In this document: positions 28,186 through 38,391 of the stretch, piece by piece
How positions within the stretch are numbered: the stretch's first letter is position 1
Layout: each line of letters opens with the position of its first letter
Assembly (NCBI RefSeq): GCF_011316935.1
Contig: NZ_WLYS01000002.1
Coordinates: forward strand, 124,001-188,000
DNA: 64,000 bases
Source: Sphingobacterium chungjuense
GTDB taxonomy: Bacteria > Bacteroidota > Bacteroidia > Sphingobacteriales > Sphingobacteriaceae
Reading direction: 5' to 3'
Made by a program: the position numbers and the translations under genes
The notes under the pieces: generated by a model
Told to the model about the DNA's origin: nothing
What the model saw: the letters and a program-made list of their open reading frames with translations, nothing else
Database searches by the model: none

Positions 28186-31100
28186 TTAGAATGTGATGTT
28201 TGCTCCAATAGTATATGTTCTTGGATTGGGATAATTCCCGTTATCCACATTTGTAAAGAGCGCATTATTGTTGAACGACCCTAATTCTGGATCATATCCC
28301 GAGTACTTTGTAACTGTATAGATGTTCTGACCTGAAATGTAGATTCTGGCAGAAGCGATCTTTGCCTTGTTAACCAGTGCTACTGGAAGGTTGTATCCTA
28401 AAGACAAGTTTTGCAATCTAATGTAAGACCCATCCTCGATAAAACGATCTGACAATCTTCTGTTGTTTTCATGCCATTCATTATACCTTGGCAGTGTTCC
28501 AGCTGGATTGTTTGCTGAAAAACGATTTTCTAGGACATTGGCAGTTTGATTATTATACATATTGTAACTTCCTTCGGTTAATAATCGAGTAAAGTTTAAA
28601 ATATCTGCGCCATAGCTACCTTGAAGAAATACCGAAAGGTCGAAACTTTTATAGGTGAAATTATTGGTGAAACCAAACGTAAATTTTGGATTTGGATTTC
28701 CAATAAATGTCTCATCAAAAGAGTCAATAATTCCGTCAGGAACACCTTCAGGCCCGCTGATATCCCTGTACTTTATATCGCCTATCCAAGTTCCTCTAGG
28801 CGTAACAGCTATCCCTTGTGAAGGGCTATTTTGGATTTCTTCTTGAGAGCGGAAAATTCCATCTACTTGATACCCGTAAAACATACCAACTGGTCTCCCT
28901 ACCACCGAACGTGTCACTACACGATCAACGTTCAAAGCATCAGTTGCTCGATAAATCAGTTCACTAGTACCAGCATTTAATTCATTGAGTATGTTTTTGT
29001 AGTGTGAAAGATTTAGTTGTGTCGTCCAAGTAAAATCATCCTTGGTTATATTATGACTGGTAATTGCTAAATCAACACCAGTATTGGTCATTTTTCCAGC
29101 ATTAGTAATAGGAGACTGAATATCATTATAGTTAGTACCAATACCCGAATAATATGGAAGTGCCGAAGGCAAAAGCATATCGGTAGTGACTTTCTTATAA
29201 AGGTCTACTGTAATATCAATCTTTCTATTTAATATTGAGGCGTCAACACCAGCATTGTATGTATTAACAGACATCCAAGCGAGATTAGGATTTGGCACAT
29301 TGCTAGGCCAACTTCCTGGACCAAATGCACCTGTTTGTTGAATCAAGCCGGCCGTAAAAGCATTTGAGCCTCCACCGCCTGTCCCTCCTACGGAACCTGC
29401 ACCTAAACGGATCTTTAGATAATTTAAGTTTTTAAGATCTCGCGCGAAGCTTTCATTGGTAATCGTCCATCCAGCAGAAGCAGCAGGAAAGTTGCCATAC
29501 TTACGTGCAGGTCCGAAAGTAGAAGATCCATCTCTACGAAAAGAGAGATTTAAAGAGTAACGATCATCATAAGAATACCCGGCACGTCCAAAGTACGATG
29601 ACATCGAACTTTTATAAATTCCACCACCAGTAGTTTCTCCTATTGCCGATCCTGCTCCAATAGAAGGGAAGTTTAAATTGAGATCATATCTATTGCCGAA
29701 TAGTTGGTTTGAATCTGATTCCCAAGCCTCCTGTCCGATCTGTGCACTAACATTGTGCCTTCCAAATGTCTGGCTGTAGTTGGCATAATTAGTCAAATTC
29801 CAAAACAATGTTAAACCTCGACTTTCATTGATTTGACTTCGAGGGATAATAGATGCTGCGCCGTTGGTTACTTGAGGTTGAAAGAATGTATTTTGGTTTA
29901 CTGTATAATCTACGCCAAACTGCGATCTTAAGGTGATGTTCTTTGTAACATTGATCTCTCCATATAAATTTGAAATCGCCTTAGTCTGAATAACTCTTAC
30001 ATCTCTCAGTGAGGCTAAAGCTAGGGGGTTTTGATCTATACCGAAATTAAATCCACCAACGTTTACCGCGGGCGCAAAGCCACCATTTGAAAAAATAGGA
30101 GCAGCAGGACTATTACCTGTGGCAATACTAATTGGAGTTGCAGATCCATTGGTAAGAGAAACTCGCTGGTTAGACCTAATTAAGTTTGTGGTCATTCCAA
30201 CTTTGAACCATTCTTTGACTTGTTGATCTAAATTAACACGTGCCGTATAACGATCTAACCCTGAGCCTGTAACAACACCTTTTTGTGAGAAATAATTTGC
30301 AGATGTGTAATAAGTAGTTTTATTGGAGGCTCCAGAAAAAGCCAGTTGATGTTGTTGAATAGTACCATTTTGAAACAGGGCATCTTGCCAATCGGTTCCT
30401 CGACCAAGTACAGAAGGGTCAGCATATTCTCCGATTGGAACGTATGGATTGCCCGTTACCAGTGAGATCTCTTCAAGAACCTCATTGCTATACTGCGCAA
30501 ACTGTCCAAGATCCATCATATCAATTTTCCGCTGGATCTGTGATTGGCCATAATAGGCATCATACAAAATTTTTGACTCGCCAGCCTGTCCCCTTTTTGT
30601 AGTAATAATGATGACACCATTGGCTGCCCGAGATCCGTAAATCGCTTGCGCTGATGCATCTTTCAAAACATCTATAGTTGCAATATCTGCTGGGTTTATT
30701 GTGGCTAAAGGGCTCTGCGCAGTTTGTGAAGCTCCTGCACCACCTGCACTATAGTTGGCCGAGGGTGAACTTGACAAAGGAACACCATCTACCACATATA
30801 GCGGCTCGTTTCCTGCACCTCCACTTACCGAAGTAATACCTCGCACACGAACAGAAACACCTCCACCTGGCTGTCCGCCGTTGGTACTAATACTTACCCC
30901 AGCAACCTTTCCCTGCAATGCTTGGTCAATTCCTGCCACAGGCAGGTTTTTGATGTCCTTTTCGCTTACAGATGAAATAGCGGATGTTACATCGGCTCTA
31001 CGCGAGGTTCCGTAACCTACTACCACGACCTCATCTAGATTAGACGAGGACTGCTGCAAAATAATTTCTAAATTATTCTGAGTACCAACTACTACATCTT

Positions 31101-31383
31101 GACTTTCCAAACCTATATAGGAAATAGTCAGTATGTCGTTAGCACCAGAAATAGGAATAGAGAAGGATCCTCCTTTTCCCGTCTGAACGGAATTATTCCC
31201 TCCTTTAACTAATACAGTAGCTCCCACTATTGTGGCTCCTGTATAATCTGTTACAACACCAGTTACGATTCTGGTAGAATTGGATTGCGCATGCACGTGG
31301 TGATTCCCTGCAGCGATAGATAGCGAGAATAGCAATAGCATACAAAGCCATTCCCTACAAGTTGTTCTTGTCAAATACATCAT
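28186..31383 (-). CDS. SusC-like TonB-dependent outer-membrane transporter
   Basis: The 1065-residue protein has a signal peptide, then a carboxypeptidase-regulatory-like domain (about 38-115: VTGVVTDYTGATIVGATV), the TonB-box region and plug (about 120-235: LDEVVVVGYGTSRRADVTSAI, then PLYVVDGVPL and IDVLKDASAQAIYGSRAANGVIIITT), and a 22-strand barrel ending NPRTYTIGANITF. It imports mannan oligosaccharides with its SusD partner using TonB energy. It is the first gene of the minus-strand unit susC-susD-TIG-GH27-GH26. A weak TAnTTTG-like element lies at 31437-31443, about 55 bases before the start. Confidence 0.96.
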   Translation of the reverse strand: MMYLTRTTCREWLCMLLLFSLSIAAGNHHVHAQSNSTRIVTGVVTDYTGATIVGATVLVKGGNNSVQTGKGGSFSIPISGANDILTISYIGLESQDVVVGTQNNLEIILQQSSSNLDEVVVVGYGTSRRADVTSAISSVSEKDIKNLPVAGIDQALQGKVAGVSISTNGGQPGGGVSVRVRGITSVSGGAGNEPLYVVDGVPLSSSPSANYSAGGAGASQTAQSPLATINPADIATIDVLKDASAQAIYGSRAANGVIIITTKRGQAGESKILYDAYYGQSQIQRKIDMMDLGQFAQYSNEVLEEISLVTGNPYVPIGEYADPSVLGRGTDWQDALFQNGTIQQHQLAFSGASNKTTYYTSANYFSQKGVVTGSGLDRYTARVNLDQQVKEWFKVGMTTNLIRSNQRVSLTNGSATPISIATGNSPAAPIFSNGGFAPAVNVGGFNFGIDQNPLALASLRDVRVIQTKAISNLYGEINVTKNITLRSQFGVDYTVNQNTFFQPQVTNGAASIIPRSQINESRGLTLFWNLTNYANYSQTFGRHNVSAQIGQEAWESDSNQLFGNRYDLNLNFPSIGAGSAIGETTGGGIYKSSMSSYFGRAGYSYDDRYSLNLSFRRDGSSTFGPARKYGNFPAASAGWTITNESFARDLKNLNYLKIRLGAGSVGGTGGGGSNAFTAGLIQQTGAFGPGSWPSNVPNPNLAWMSVNTYNAGVDASILNRKIDITVDLYKKVTTDMLLPSALPYYSGIGTNYNDIQSPITNAGKMTNTGVDLAITSHNITKDDFTWTTQLNLSHYKNILNELNAGTSELIYRATDALNVDRVVTRSVVGRPVGMFYGYQVDGIFRSQEEIQNSPSQGIAVTPRGTWIGDIKYRDISGPEGVPDGIIDSFDETFIGNPNPKFTFGFTNNFTYKSFDLSVFLQGSYGADILNFTRLLTEGSYNMYNNQTANVLENRFSANNPAGTLPRYNEWHENNRRLSDRFIEDGSYIRLQNLSLGYNLPVALVNKAKIASARIYISGQNIYTVTKYSGYDPELGSFNNNALFTNVDNGNYPNPRTYTIGANITF

Positions 31384-31513
31384 TTGGTTTTATCATTAGG
31401 TTTATCAATGATATCCTTGAGAGGATTCATTGTTGCCAAAGTAGAAAGATCTATTTGACACATTGCCTAAAAATGGGGTTCCAAATGTTTAAAAAGAGCC
31501 TTAGATAATCCTT

Positions 31514-34500
31514 TTAGAGGCTTTTCATCTTATCAGCATATTCAGAAGGGGTCATATGGAATTTTTCTTTGAAAGATTTAACGAAATTCTTCGTAGTCTT
31601 AAAGCCTGTTTTGTGAGAGATAGCAGAGATTGTAAACTTCCCTTGTTCCAAGAGTTGTGCAGCCCTGCTTAATCGGTACGATTTTATAAATTCGAGAGGA
31701 GTCTGACCTGACAGCGCCAAGATACGAGTGTACAGCGTTCCCCTACTTACTAATACGAGTTTACTGAGCATATCCACGGAGAAATTACTATTATCAATAT
31801 TCTTCTCAATCTCCAGAAGAACTTCTTGAAGAAATTGTTCGTCAGGTCCTTCTAAAATAACGTCTGGCGGTTTCACCTCTACTTGTTTGGAGTAACGTTT
31901 CCGTGCAGATTCTTGTTGATTCAATATATTTTTAACTTTTGACCTTAATACATCAAAACTAAATGGCTTTGTCATATAATCATTAGCTCCTGTGTTAAGG
32001 CCTTGCAATTCATGATTCTCACCAGAGAATGCCGTGAGCAGTACTATGGGTATTTGTTGCGTTCTAGCATCTGTTTTAATTTTATTACATAATGCTATGC
32101 CATCCATTTCTGGCATAGATATGTCGGTCACAACCATATCTGGATGATAAAACAATGTCTTTTGCCAACCCTCCTTACCATTTTTAGCCTCGATAATATC
32201 GAAGTCTTGTTGCAAATTGTCTTTCAAATAAAAACGGAGATCATCGTCATCCTCTACAATCAGGACGACCATTTTTTTCATTGATAGTGCTAGTTGCGGT
32301 GGATGCTGATCTTCCAATAATTCTTGGGTCTTCTCAGGTATTATGATTTCATCATTTAGGTTAGTCATTTCTAAATTCTGCCCATGTAATTCCGCACATG
32401 GAATCATCACCGTGAAGCAACTACCAAGCCCCTCATCACTATCTAAATGAAGGGTTCCTTCGTAGATTTTTACAAATTCTTTTACAATCGATAATCCGAT
32501 ACCACTCCCCTGATTAATGATTGATTCATCACTTTCATGCTGAAAAAAACTTTCAAATATTTTGGTGTGCTTATTTTTTGGTACGCCAATTCCCGTATCC
32601 ATCACCTTAATTTCTAACATGGGTACAAGAAGGTTATCTGTCAAATAATTGAGACTTACGTTAATCTTACCGCCCACTGGTGTAAACTTGAAACTGTTTG
32701 AAAGTAGGTTAAAAAGAATTCGCTCTATTTTTTCATGGTCAAAACTACAATGAAGTGAATCATAATTGGAAGCAAAGCTCAACTGGATACTTTTCTTTTC
32801 TGCAAGATCTTTAAAAGAGTAGGTAGCGTCCTTAACAAAGGAAATAATCTCCCCTACTCTTTTATTTAGCTTCAGCTCTCTAGTCTCCATCTCTCTGAAG
32901 TCTAACAACTGGTTCACTAAATTTAAAAGCCGCTTTGCATTTTTTTGTATATGCGAAACAGAGTCTTTTACCTTCGTATCATAATCACTTTTCAGCATCT
33001 TCTCCACAGGAGCCAAAATAAGAGAAAGAGGCGTTCTAAATTCGTGACTAACATTGGTCAAAAATTTAATTTTTAAGGCGTCTAGCTCCCTATTCCTTAA
33101 TGCAGCTAAACGTTCATTTTCTAAAAGACTCTCTGATTCCATCCGTTGCTGCTCAAGCGCAAATTTCTCTTTCAAACGCCTAATACCACGTCTTCTCAGA
33201 AGATATAAAAAGACCAACAAAAGTATGGCGTAGCATATATAGGCAAACGTTGTCGCATACCAAGGACTTGTAATTATAATATCAAGTGTAGCGGTATTTA
33301 CATCTTGTTCTACCCCACTCAACACTGCCCTAATTTTAAATTTGTAATCCCCTGGAGGTATATTGGTGTAGGATACCTTACGCGTTTCGATGCTGGACTC
33401 AATCCAGTTCTTGTCAAACCCTTCCAGCATGTAAATATATTTAACGCGGTCAGGTCCAGTAAAATTTAAAGTAGCAAATTCAATCGTAAAGACATTTTGA
33501 TCGTGCGCTAACGTAATATTTTTGGCTTCAATAATAGATCGGCTGGAATCATTTTGGAATATTTTTTTTAAAATCGTAGAAGGATCCATGCCAAAGACCT
33601 GAAAATTGGTGATGAATACGGTAGGACTTTTAATATTCTTTTGGATGGAAGATGGATAGAAAATGTTAATACCGTCTGGTCCGGCGAAGGCTAGTTCGCC
33701 TGTGCTTAGTTTCGTCGATGCGCTCCGATTGAACTCTTTTCCTTGAAGACCATCATATCTATCAAAATTTTCAAACTGCAAGGCTAGTTTTTCACCATAT
33801 TTAACGCTTACTCGAGACATACCATTGGACGTACTTATCCAGAAATCACCCTGACTGTCTTCTCGAATATCAGTCAAATTGCTGTCTGGCAACCCGTCCA
33901 ACATCGTGTAGTTTTGAAATACTTTCGTCTGAGGGTTATACACACTAAGCCCATCGCGAGTACATATCCAAAAATAACCTTTGCTATCCTCGATAAAGCT
34001 GTTAACATTGTCGTTAACCAGACTATTTTTATTATTGGGATCTCTTACTATTGCATGAAAACTATCATCCTTTTCTGTAAACGAATGTATTCCATACGAG
34101 GTTCCAATCCAAATAGTACGATTTCTATCTTCTAAAATTTTAAATACGTAATTGGAGGTGATTTTGCCATTTTCTAAAGTATATCTTTTAAAAGTGCCAT
34201 TGGATCTATCCATATGGTTTATCCCACCCCCACTAGTGCCTACCCAAAATCTTCCTTTTGAATCCTCTAATATGGCTGCTATTCGATTATCACTTAGACT
34301 CTGGCTGTTATTCAGGTCATGTACGTAATTTGTGAATAGCCCGTTTTCGATGTAACCCAAACCTCCTAGGTAAGTTCCTACCCATACTTTTTTTGAGCGG
34401 TCAATATAGACTGATACCACCGCATCATGTGAAAGACTTCTTTTATTAGAAACGTAGTGCTTATAATGAATGGACTGATTAGTTTTTCTATTATAATAAT

Positions 34501-35698
34501 GTAAGCCATTACCGTTAGTACCTATCCATATGTTGCCTAAATCATCTTCTTCTAAGGCGTTGATATCATTAGAGCTAGGCGCACCGAACTTAGCAGGAAG
34601 TTGGATTAAACCAAATTTAAATACGCTAGGGTGATATAAATTTATTCCCTTTCTGAATGTCCCTATCCAAACTACACCAAATCGATCGCAGTAGATACTG
34701 GATATACTATTTTGACTTAATGTTCTATCATCTGTTGGTTTATTAGACAGATGCACTATTTTCATGTCAGGCTTACTCACAATATTAATACCTCCATGAT
34801 CAGTCGCGATCCAGATATCATGCTTATCGTCCTGAACAATCCCACTAATCATATCTGAACTTAGCCGATGTGTGCCACTTGCTTTGCTAAATCTAATCAG
34901 TTGCTTATTTGCAGGGTTATAGCAGTAAATTCCTACTGCAACCGCCATATTGTAAACCCACAATAACCCCTGCCTGTCAACAAAAATTCGATAAGAGTCG
35001 TTTCTGAAATTTGAAAACTTTTCCGAAAAGGATATTTTTTCGGAGATCGATCCACTACTTCTATTAAATAGCTCTACGGTACCATCAAAGCGAATAAGCC
35101 AAAAATTTCCGTCTTTGTCTTCAGCAGCATCTACAATTCGATTTTGCAAAATCGCATTCTGACTATTCGACCGAATGATAAATCGACTTGTCTTTTTGGT
35201 TTGAGGATCATACAAAAACAGAATATTTCCAGAAGAAAAGATAAATGTGCCTGATTGACTTTTTAAAAGTAATTGAACATTTGTCTCATCAATATTGTAT
35301 TTACTTAATTCGGATGGAAGATCTTGTGAAAAAAAATCAGTATTAGGATCGTAAATATTGACCCCTGATCTGGTTTCAATCCATAATTTCTCGTCAGGCC
35401 CTTGTTTGATACTTCTGACATCGTTATCATCAAGAGAGTTTGACGTGGTAGAGCTGTGACGGAAATTCTTGAAATTACTACCGTCGAATCGTGCCAAGCC
35501 CGATAGTGTACCTACCCAAAGGAATCCCTTCTGATCTCTGAAAAAACAATTGATATCATTGTGTGGCAATCCCTTAGTAACATCTAGCCGAGAAAATCGG
35601 TACTGCTGATATTGTGCATTGGCAGAATAAAGGCTACAAATGCACAAAAGCACACCAATTATCATCCAACGTATGTTTTCAGACCCTCTAAGCATCAT
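31514..35698 (-). CDS. Hybrid two-component system (HTCS) sensor-regulator
   Basis: This 1394-residue protein has the same layout as the sensor at 15505: signal peptide (to SANA), propeller repeats (GFLWVGTLSGLARFDG, NIWIGTNGNGLHYY, RTIWIGTSYGI), Y_Y_Y domain, one transmembrane helix near 805-825, HisKA with His885 (NVSHEFRTPL), HATPase (DTGIGVP, GSGIGLSIV), receiver with Asp1192 (VVTDISMPEMDG) and an AraC HTH. It ends 130 bases before susC in the same direction and probably activates that operon. Sequence differences from the first HTCS in the propeller suggest a different ligand (inference). A near-palindrome ACTTaCTTAAGcAAGT lies at 35718-35733, just before its start. Confidence 0.95.
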   Translation of the reverse strand: MMLRGSENIRWMIIGVLLCICSLYSANAQYQQYRFSRLDVTKGLPHNDINCFFRDQKGFLWVGTLSGLARFDGSNFKNFRHSSTTSNSLDDNDVRSIKQGPDEKLWIETRSGVNIYDPNTDFFSQDLPSELSKYNIDETNVQLLLKSQSGTFIFSSGNILFLYDPQTKKTSRFIIRSNSQNAILQNRIVDAAEDKDGNFWLIRFDGTVELFNRSSGSISEKISFSEKFSNFRNDSYRIFVDRQGLLWVYNMAVAVGIYCYNPANKQLIRFSKASGTHRLSSDMISGIVQDDKHDIWIATDHGGINIVSKPDMKIVHLSNKPTDDRTLSQNSISSIYCDRFGVVWIGTFRKGINLYHPSVFKFGLIQLPAKFGAPSSNDINALEEDDLGNIWIGTNGNGLHYYNRKTNQSIHYKHYVSNKRSLSHDAVVSVYIDRSKKVWVGTYLGGLGYIENGLFTNYVHDLNNSQSLSDNRIAAILEDSKGRFWVGTSGGGINHMDRSNGTFKRYTLENGKITSNYVFKILEDRNRTIWIGTSYGIHSFTEKDDSFHAIVRDPNNKNSLVNDNVNSFIEDSKGYFWICTRDGLSVYNPQTKVFQNYTMLDGLPDSNLTDIREDSQGDFWISTSNGMSRVSVKYGEKLALQFENFDRYDGLQGKEFNRSASTKLSTGELAFAGPDGINIFYPSSIQKNIKSPTVFITNFQVFGMDPSTILKKIFQNDSSRSIIEAKNITLAHDQNVFTIEFATLNFTGPDRVKYIYMLEGFDKNWIESSIETRKVSYTNIPPGDYKFKIRAVLSGVEQDVNTATLDIIITSPWYATTFAYICYAILLLVFLYLLRRRGIRRLKEKFALEQQRMESESLLENERLAALRNRELDALKIKFLTNVSHEFRTPLSLILAPVEKMLKSDYDTKVKDSVSHIQKNAKRLLNLVNQLLDFREMETRELKLNKRVGEIISFVKDATYSFKDLAEKKSIQLSFASNYDSLHCSFDHEKIERILFNLLSNSFKFTPVGGKINVSLNYLTDNLLVPMLEIKVMDTGIGVPKNKHTKIFESFFQHESDESIINQGSGIGLSIVKEFVKIYEGTLHLDSDEGLGSCFTVMIPCAELHGQNLEMTNLNDEIIIPEKTQELLEDQHPPQLALSMKKMVVLIVEDDDDLRFYLKDNLQQDFDIIEAKNGKEGWQKTLFYHPDMVVTDISMPEMDGIALCNKIKTDARTQQIPIVLLTAFSGENHELQGLNTGANDYMTKPFSFDVLRSKVKNILNQQESARKRYSKQVEVKPPDVILEGPDEQFLQEVLLEIEKNIDNSNFSVDMLSKLVLVSRGTLYTRILALSGQTPLEFIKSYRLSRAAQLLEQGKFTISAISHKTGFKTTKNFVKSFKEKFHMTPSEYADKMKSL

Positions 35699-35966
35699 AT
35701 AGTGGTAAATTTATTAGACTTACTTAAGCAAGTAGTTTTGATTATAGTTCTTATAACCTGAGAAAGATAACCTATTTAGATATTGATATATTTTTCAGTA
35801 ATATAATGGTGATCAAAAATAGTAAAAGCTTTCTTTAACTCACTATTTTTTAGCAATAGGTTGATGCGGTACCTTTGTTATGGATTCGTTTTTTTAGAAA
35901 GCTCTATACTATTTTGATAAAATATAAGTCTAGTTTTGGTATGTTGATTTTGGGTGACAATTGTCT

Positions 35967-36977
35967 TTAGATCTCATTAATTATTTCAACAAAGTCTACA
36001 TCAAAATCTTCTAAACGGGTAATTAGATCATCTGGTAGTATGATGGTTTCAGGAAGATACAGCCCTCCGTCTTTTACCGCGTCCTTTCCATTAAGGCCTA
36101 ATACCCTTTCTGTTATTAGGTAGACACCCACAGCAGTAAGGTGGGCATTACCTTTTTTACCAGATACGATGGTTCGAATCTTTTTATTTTTCCCGGATAA
36201 TAACACCCCTTCCATATCAATGTATAGATCGTGTGATGCTTCTAAACCTTTACTGCTACCTCGAGACTCTCCAGTAGCAAAATCAAATCTAATATTGCCC
36301 GCCTGGGTAAATGCAGCGATACTTGGAACATCCAGCGTACTCAATGGACAACCTACCGCGAATGACTGATTGTGTAAACAGATTTTTCTAGTATTTTCAT
36401 GTGCTGGCACAGTTAGCCACTTCCCATCCTGCCGAATGAGTGCCGGACCCGCAAAACCATTGATATCATTTGCTACCTATTGCCCTACGGCATCCTTCTT
36501 GTCATATAACCCTGCCATTTCAATGTTTGTTATATGATCAAATTTGGCGGCTAGCTGCTTCACAACAAGAGTTAATATCCCTGCTTGCCAATGCCCGGCA
36601 AAAACAATCGGCGCAACAATTGTTTTGTGTAGGCTTAGAAATGTTGTAGGAGAAATTTGATCCGCTAATTCGCTGACTGTAATACAGGCAATACCATTCA
36701 AAATGGCCATCTCCCGTGAAATATTGAGGCGGTCTTGCATCGCGGTGATGATAAGATCAATCTTACAGAATTTGTTTAGCTCGAATCCTTTTTCCAAATT
36801 AACATAGGCCGTTTCGGAGTTACCTAATTCAGCGGCCAGCAGTTCTCCACTTTGAGGATTCCTTCCGGCAAGTACCAATTCGATACAGGTATCTGCACTT
36901 CTGATCAGGCGCGCTATCTTGCTGCCTACCATTCCATATCCGCCAATTATTAAAATTCTTTTGCTCTGAGATTCCAT
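35967..36977 (-). pseudogene. Saccharopine-dehydrogenase-like NAD(P)-binding gene interrupted by an in-frame TAG
   Basis: The first part, from ATG 36975-36977, has the Rossmann motif ILIIGGYGMVGSKIARLI and continues to DAVGQ, where a TAG (36477-36479) stops it. The reading frame then runs on without a break through VANDINGFAGPALIRQDGKW to a plausible end at 35967, about 335 residues in all. The second part holds HLTAVGVYLITERVLG. Both pieces are in the same frame, so this is one gene with a single nonsense codon, perhaps from CAG. A GTG at 36408-36410 could restart translation, but the product would lack the NAD site. It follows the quinone-reductase gene by 60 bases. Confidence 0.75.
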
Positions 36978-37037
36978 ACTATAATTTTTAAGTAGTCTAC
37001 TATTCAATTTTGTAACTTTAGTCTAAATACACCGTTT

Positions 37038-37568
37038 TTAAAATTCTGCTAGAAAGTTCATATATGATTTTACACCCTGCGCGATATGGTTTTCAGAAAC
37101 ATGAAAATCCATCCCATAAAAAGCGAACAATGGTTGATAGTCTGCTTTGACATATTCAAAACTTAGTTCGAAGGGTCTGGTCAGTTCTTTGAGTGGATAT
37201 TTGTACTTGCCTGCTTCACTCAAATCCTCCTGTTCCACCCCTAGGGATATGGCCAGTGCTATTTTTTTTCTTTGAATGCGGTATCCACTTTTACTACCAT
37301 ATGCCCAGCCGTGCGTCATTACTTGATCGAACCATTTTTTTAACAAAAAAGGACTATTAAACCAGTAATAAGGAAACTGAAATACAATTTTATCGTATTG
37401 TTCAACTAAGCGCTGTTCGGCTAATACATTTATCTTTTCGTCCGGATAAGCTTCATACAATTGGTGAACAGTATATTTTTCTGGAAATTTTTGCATCTCC
37501 TCCACCCATCTCTTATTCATTGCAGATTCGCCTATGCTAGGATGCGTAACAATAATTAATGTCTTCAT
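37038..37568 (-). CDS. NAD(P)H quinone oxidoreductase (flavodoxin-like fold)
   Basis: The 176-residue protein starts TLIIVTHPSIGESAMNKRW and has IVFQFPYYWFNSPFLLKKWFDQV and THGWAYG, all typical of the MdaB/KefF-type flavodoxin_2 family (PF02525). These FMN or FAD enzymes make two-electron reductions of quinones in the cytoplasm. It is transcribed away from an HxlR regulator gene (97-base gap), a common arrangement for electrophile-responsive quinone reductases. On the minus strand a TAGATTTG element (37594-37601) lies 26 bases before the start codon. Confidence 0.88.
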   Translation of the reverse strand: MKTLIIVTHPSIGESAMNKRWVEEMQKFPEKYTVHQLYEAYPDEKINVLAEQRLVEQYDKIVFQFPYYWFNSPFLLKKWFDQVMTHGWAYGSKSGYRIQRKKIALAISLGVEQEDLSEAGKYKYPLKELTRPFELSFEYVKADYQPLFAFYGMDFHVSENHIAQGVKSYMNFLAEF

Positions 37569-37629
37569 AGTAGTTTTATTAATTTATCTACTACAAATCT
37601 ATAGTGCATTACATATATTCCGTACATTG

Positions 37630-37645
37630 CCTACCAATTGTTAGG
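37630..37645. promoter_or_regulatory. Imperfect palindrome in the hxlR/quinone-reductase intergenic region
   Basis: CCTACCAATTGTTAGG is symmetric except for one pair. It lies 21 bases before the hxlR start codon and upstream of the divergent quinone reductase, where an HxlR dimer would be expected to bind. Assignment is inferred. Confidence 0.35.
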
Positions 37646-37665
37646 TACTATAAATAATGTAAGTA

Positions 37666-38028
37666 ATGAGTGAAATCAAGCAGACGTCGACTAACTTCTC
37701 CAATAAGATTGCGCTAAGTGATGAATGCCCAGAGGCGTATGCGTCTACAATTATCGGCGGACAGTGGACATTAGTAATATGCTCTTGGTTATTGAGCGGT
37801 AAGCTCCGGTTTGGAGAACTGAAAAAGAAATTGCCAAACATCACTGAACGTATGTTGACATTGCAGCTACGAAAACTTGAAGAAAATAAAATAATCAGTA
37901 GAACTGTTTATGCAGAAGTTCCACCACGTGTTGAGTATGAATTAACATCCATTGGATACGCTTTAAAACCTGTCATTAAAGAGCTCGAAGATTGGGGTGC
38001 TAGCCATAAAAAATTAACAAGTGCATAA
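37666..38028 (+). CDS. HxlR-family winged-helix transcriptional regulator
   Basis: The 120-residue protein shows the HxlR pattern: CPEAYASTIIGGQWTLVICSWLL near residue 20, LRFGELKKKLPNITERMLTLQLRKLEE as the recognition region and AEVPPRVEYELTSIGYAL as the wing. The first cysteine before the HTH (Cys23) is the position used as redox or aldehyde sensor in several members. It faces away from the quinone reductase gene and probably represses or activates it in response to quinones or aldehydes (inference). Confidence 0.9.
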   Translation: MSEIKQTSTNFSNKIALSDECPEAYASTIIGGQWTLVICSWLLSGKLRFGELKKKLPNITERMLTLQLRKLEENKIISRTVYAEVPPRVEYELTSIGYALKPVIKELEDWGASHKKLTSA

Positions 38029-38391
38029 CTCGGATTTTTACGAATGACCGCCCTGAAGAAGGCAATATGGAATAGGATATAATTAAACTACCTAATGTTT
38101 AATGCGTGCATTTGATCATTAATTGTCAAAAGTAAGCAAACTTAAAACTCTCTTAGCATATTATACTGTTTAAGATCTGTTTTCTAATAAGCATATGCGG
38201 TCATTTTTATTTGTGAGTATAGCAATTTAGAAGCACTCTTGTGCTGCATGAATAGGAATTTTTTCAATAGATTATTTTCTTATCAAGTAATGCAACTTTT
38301 TCTATTTGAACCGGTTACAATTTAAAATGAAACCTATATTTCTTTTAATTGCCTCCACCTATGTGATCGGGTGTACAAAGATTCTGGGTGA
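38029..38391. other. Intergenic region between hxlR and cobA
   Basis: These 363 bases hold no normal gene. A 51-codon frame begins at 38327 and runs into the antisense of the cobA 3' end (to 38482). It starts MKPIFLLIASTYVIGC, a lipoprotein-like signal, but then has no recognisable domain. It may be a gene remnant or chance. Confidence 0.4.
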
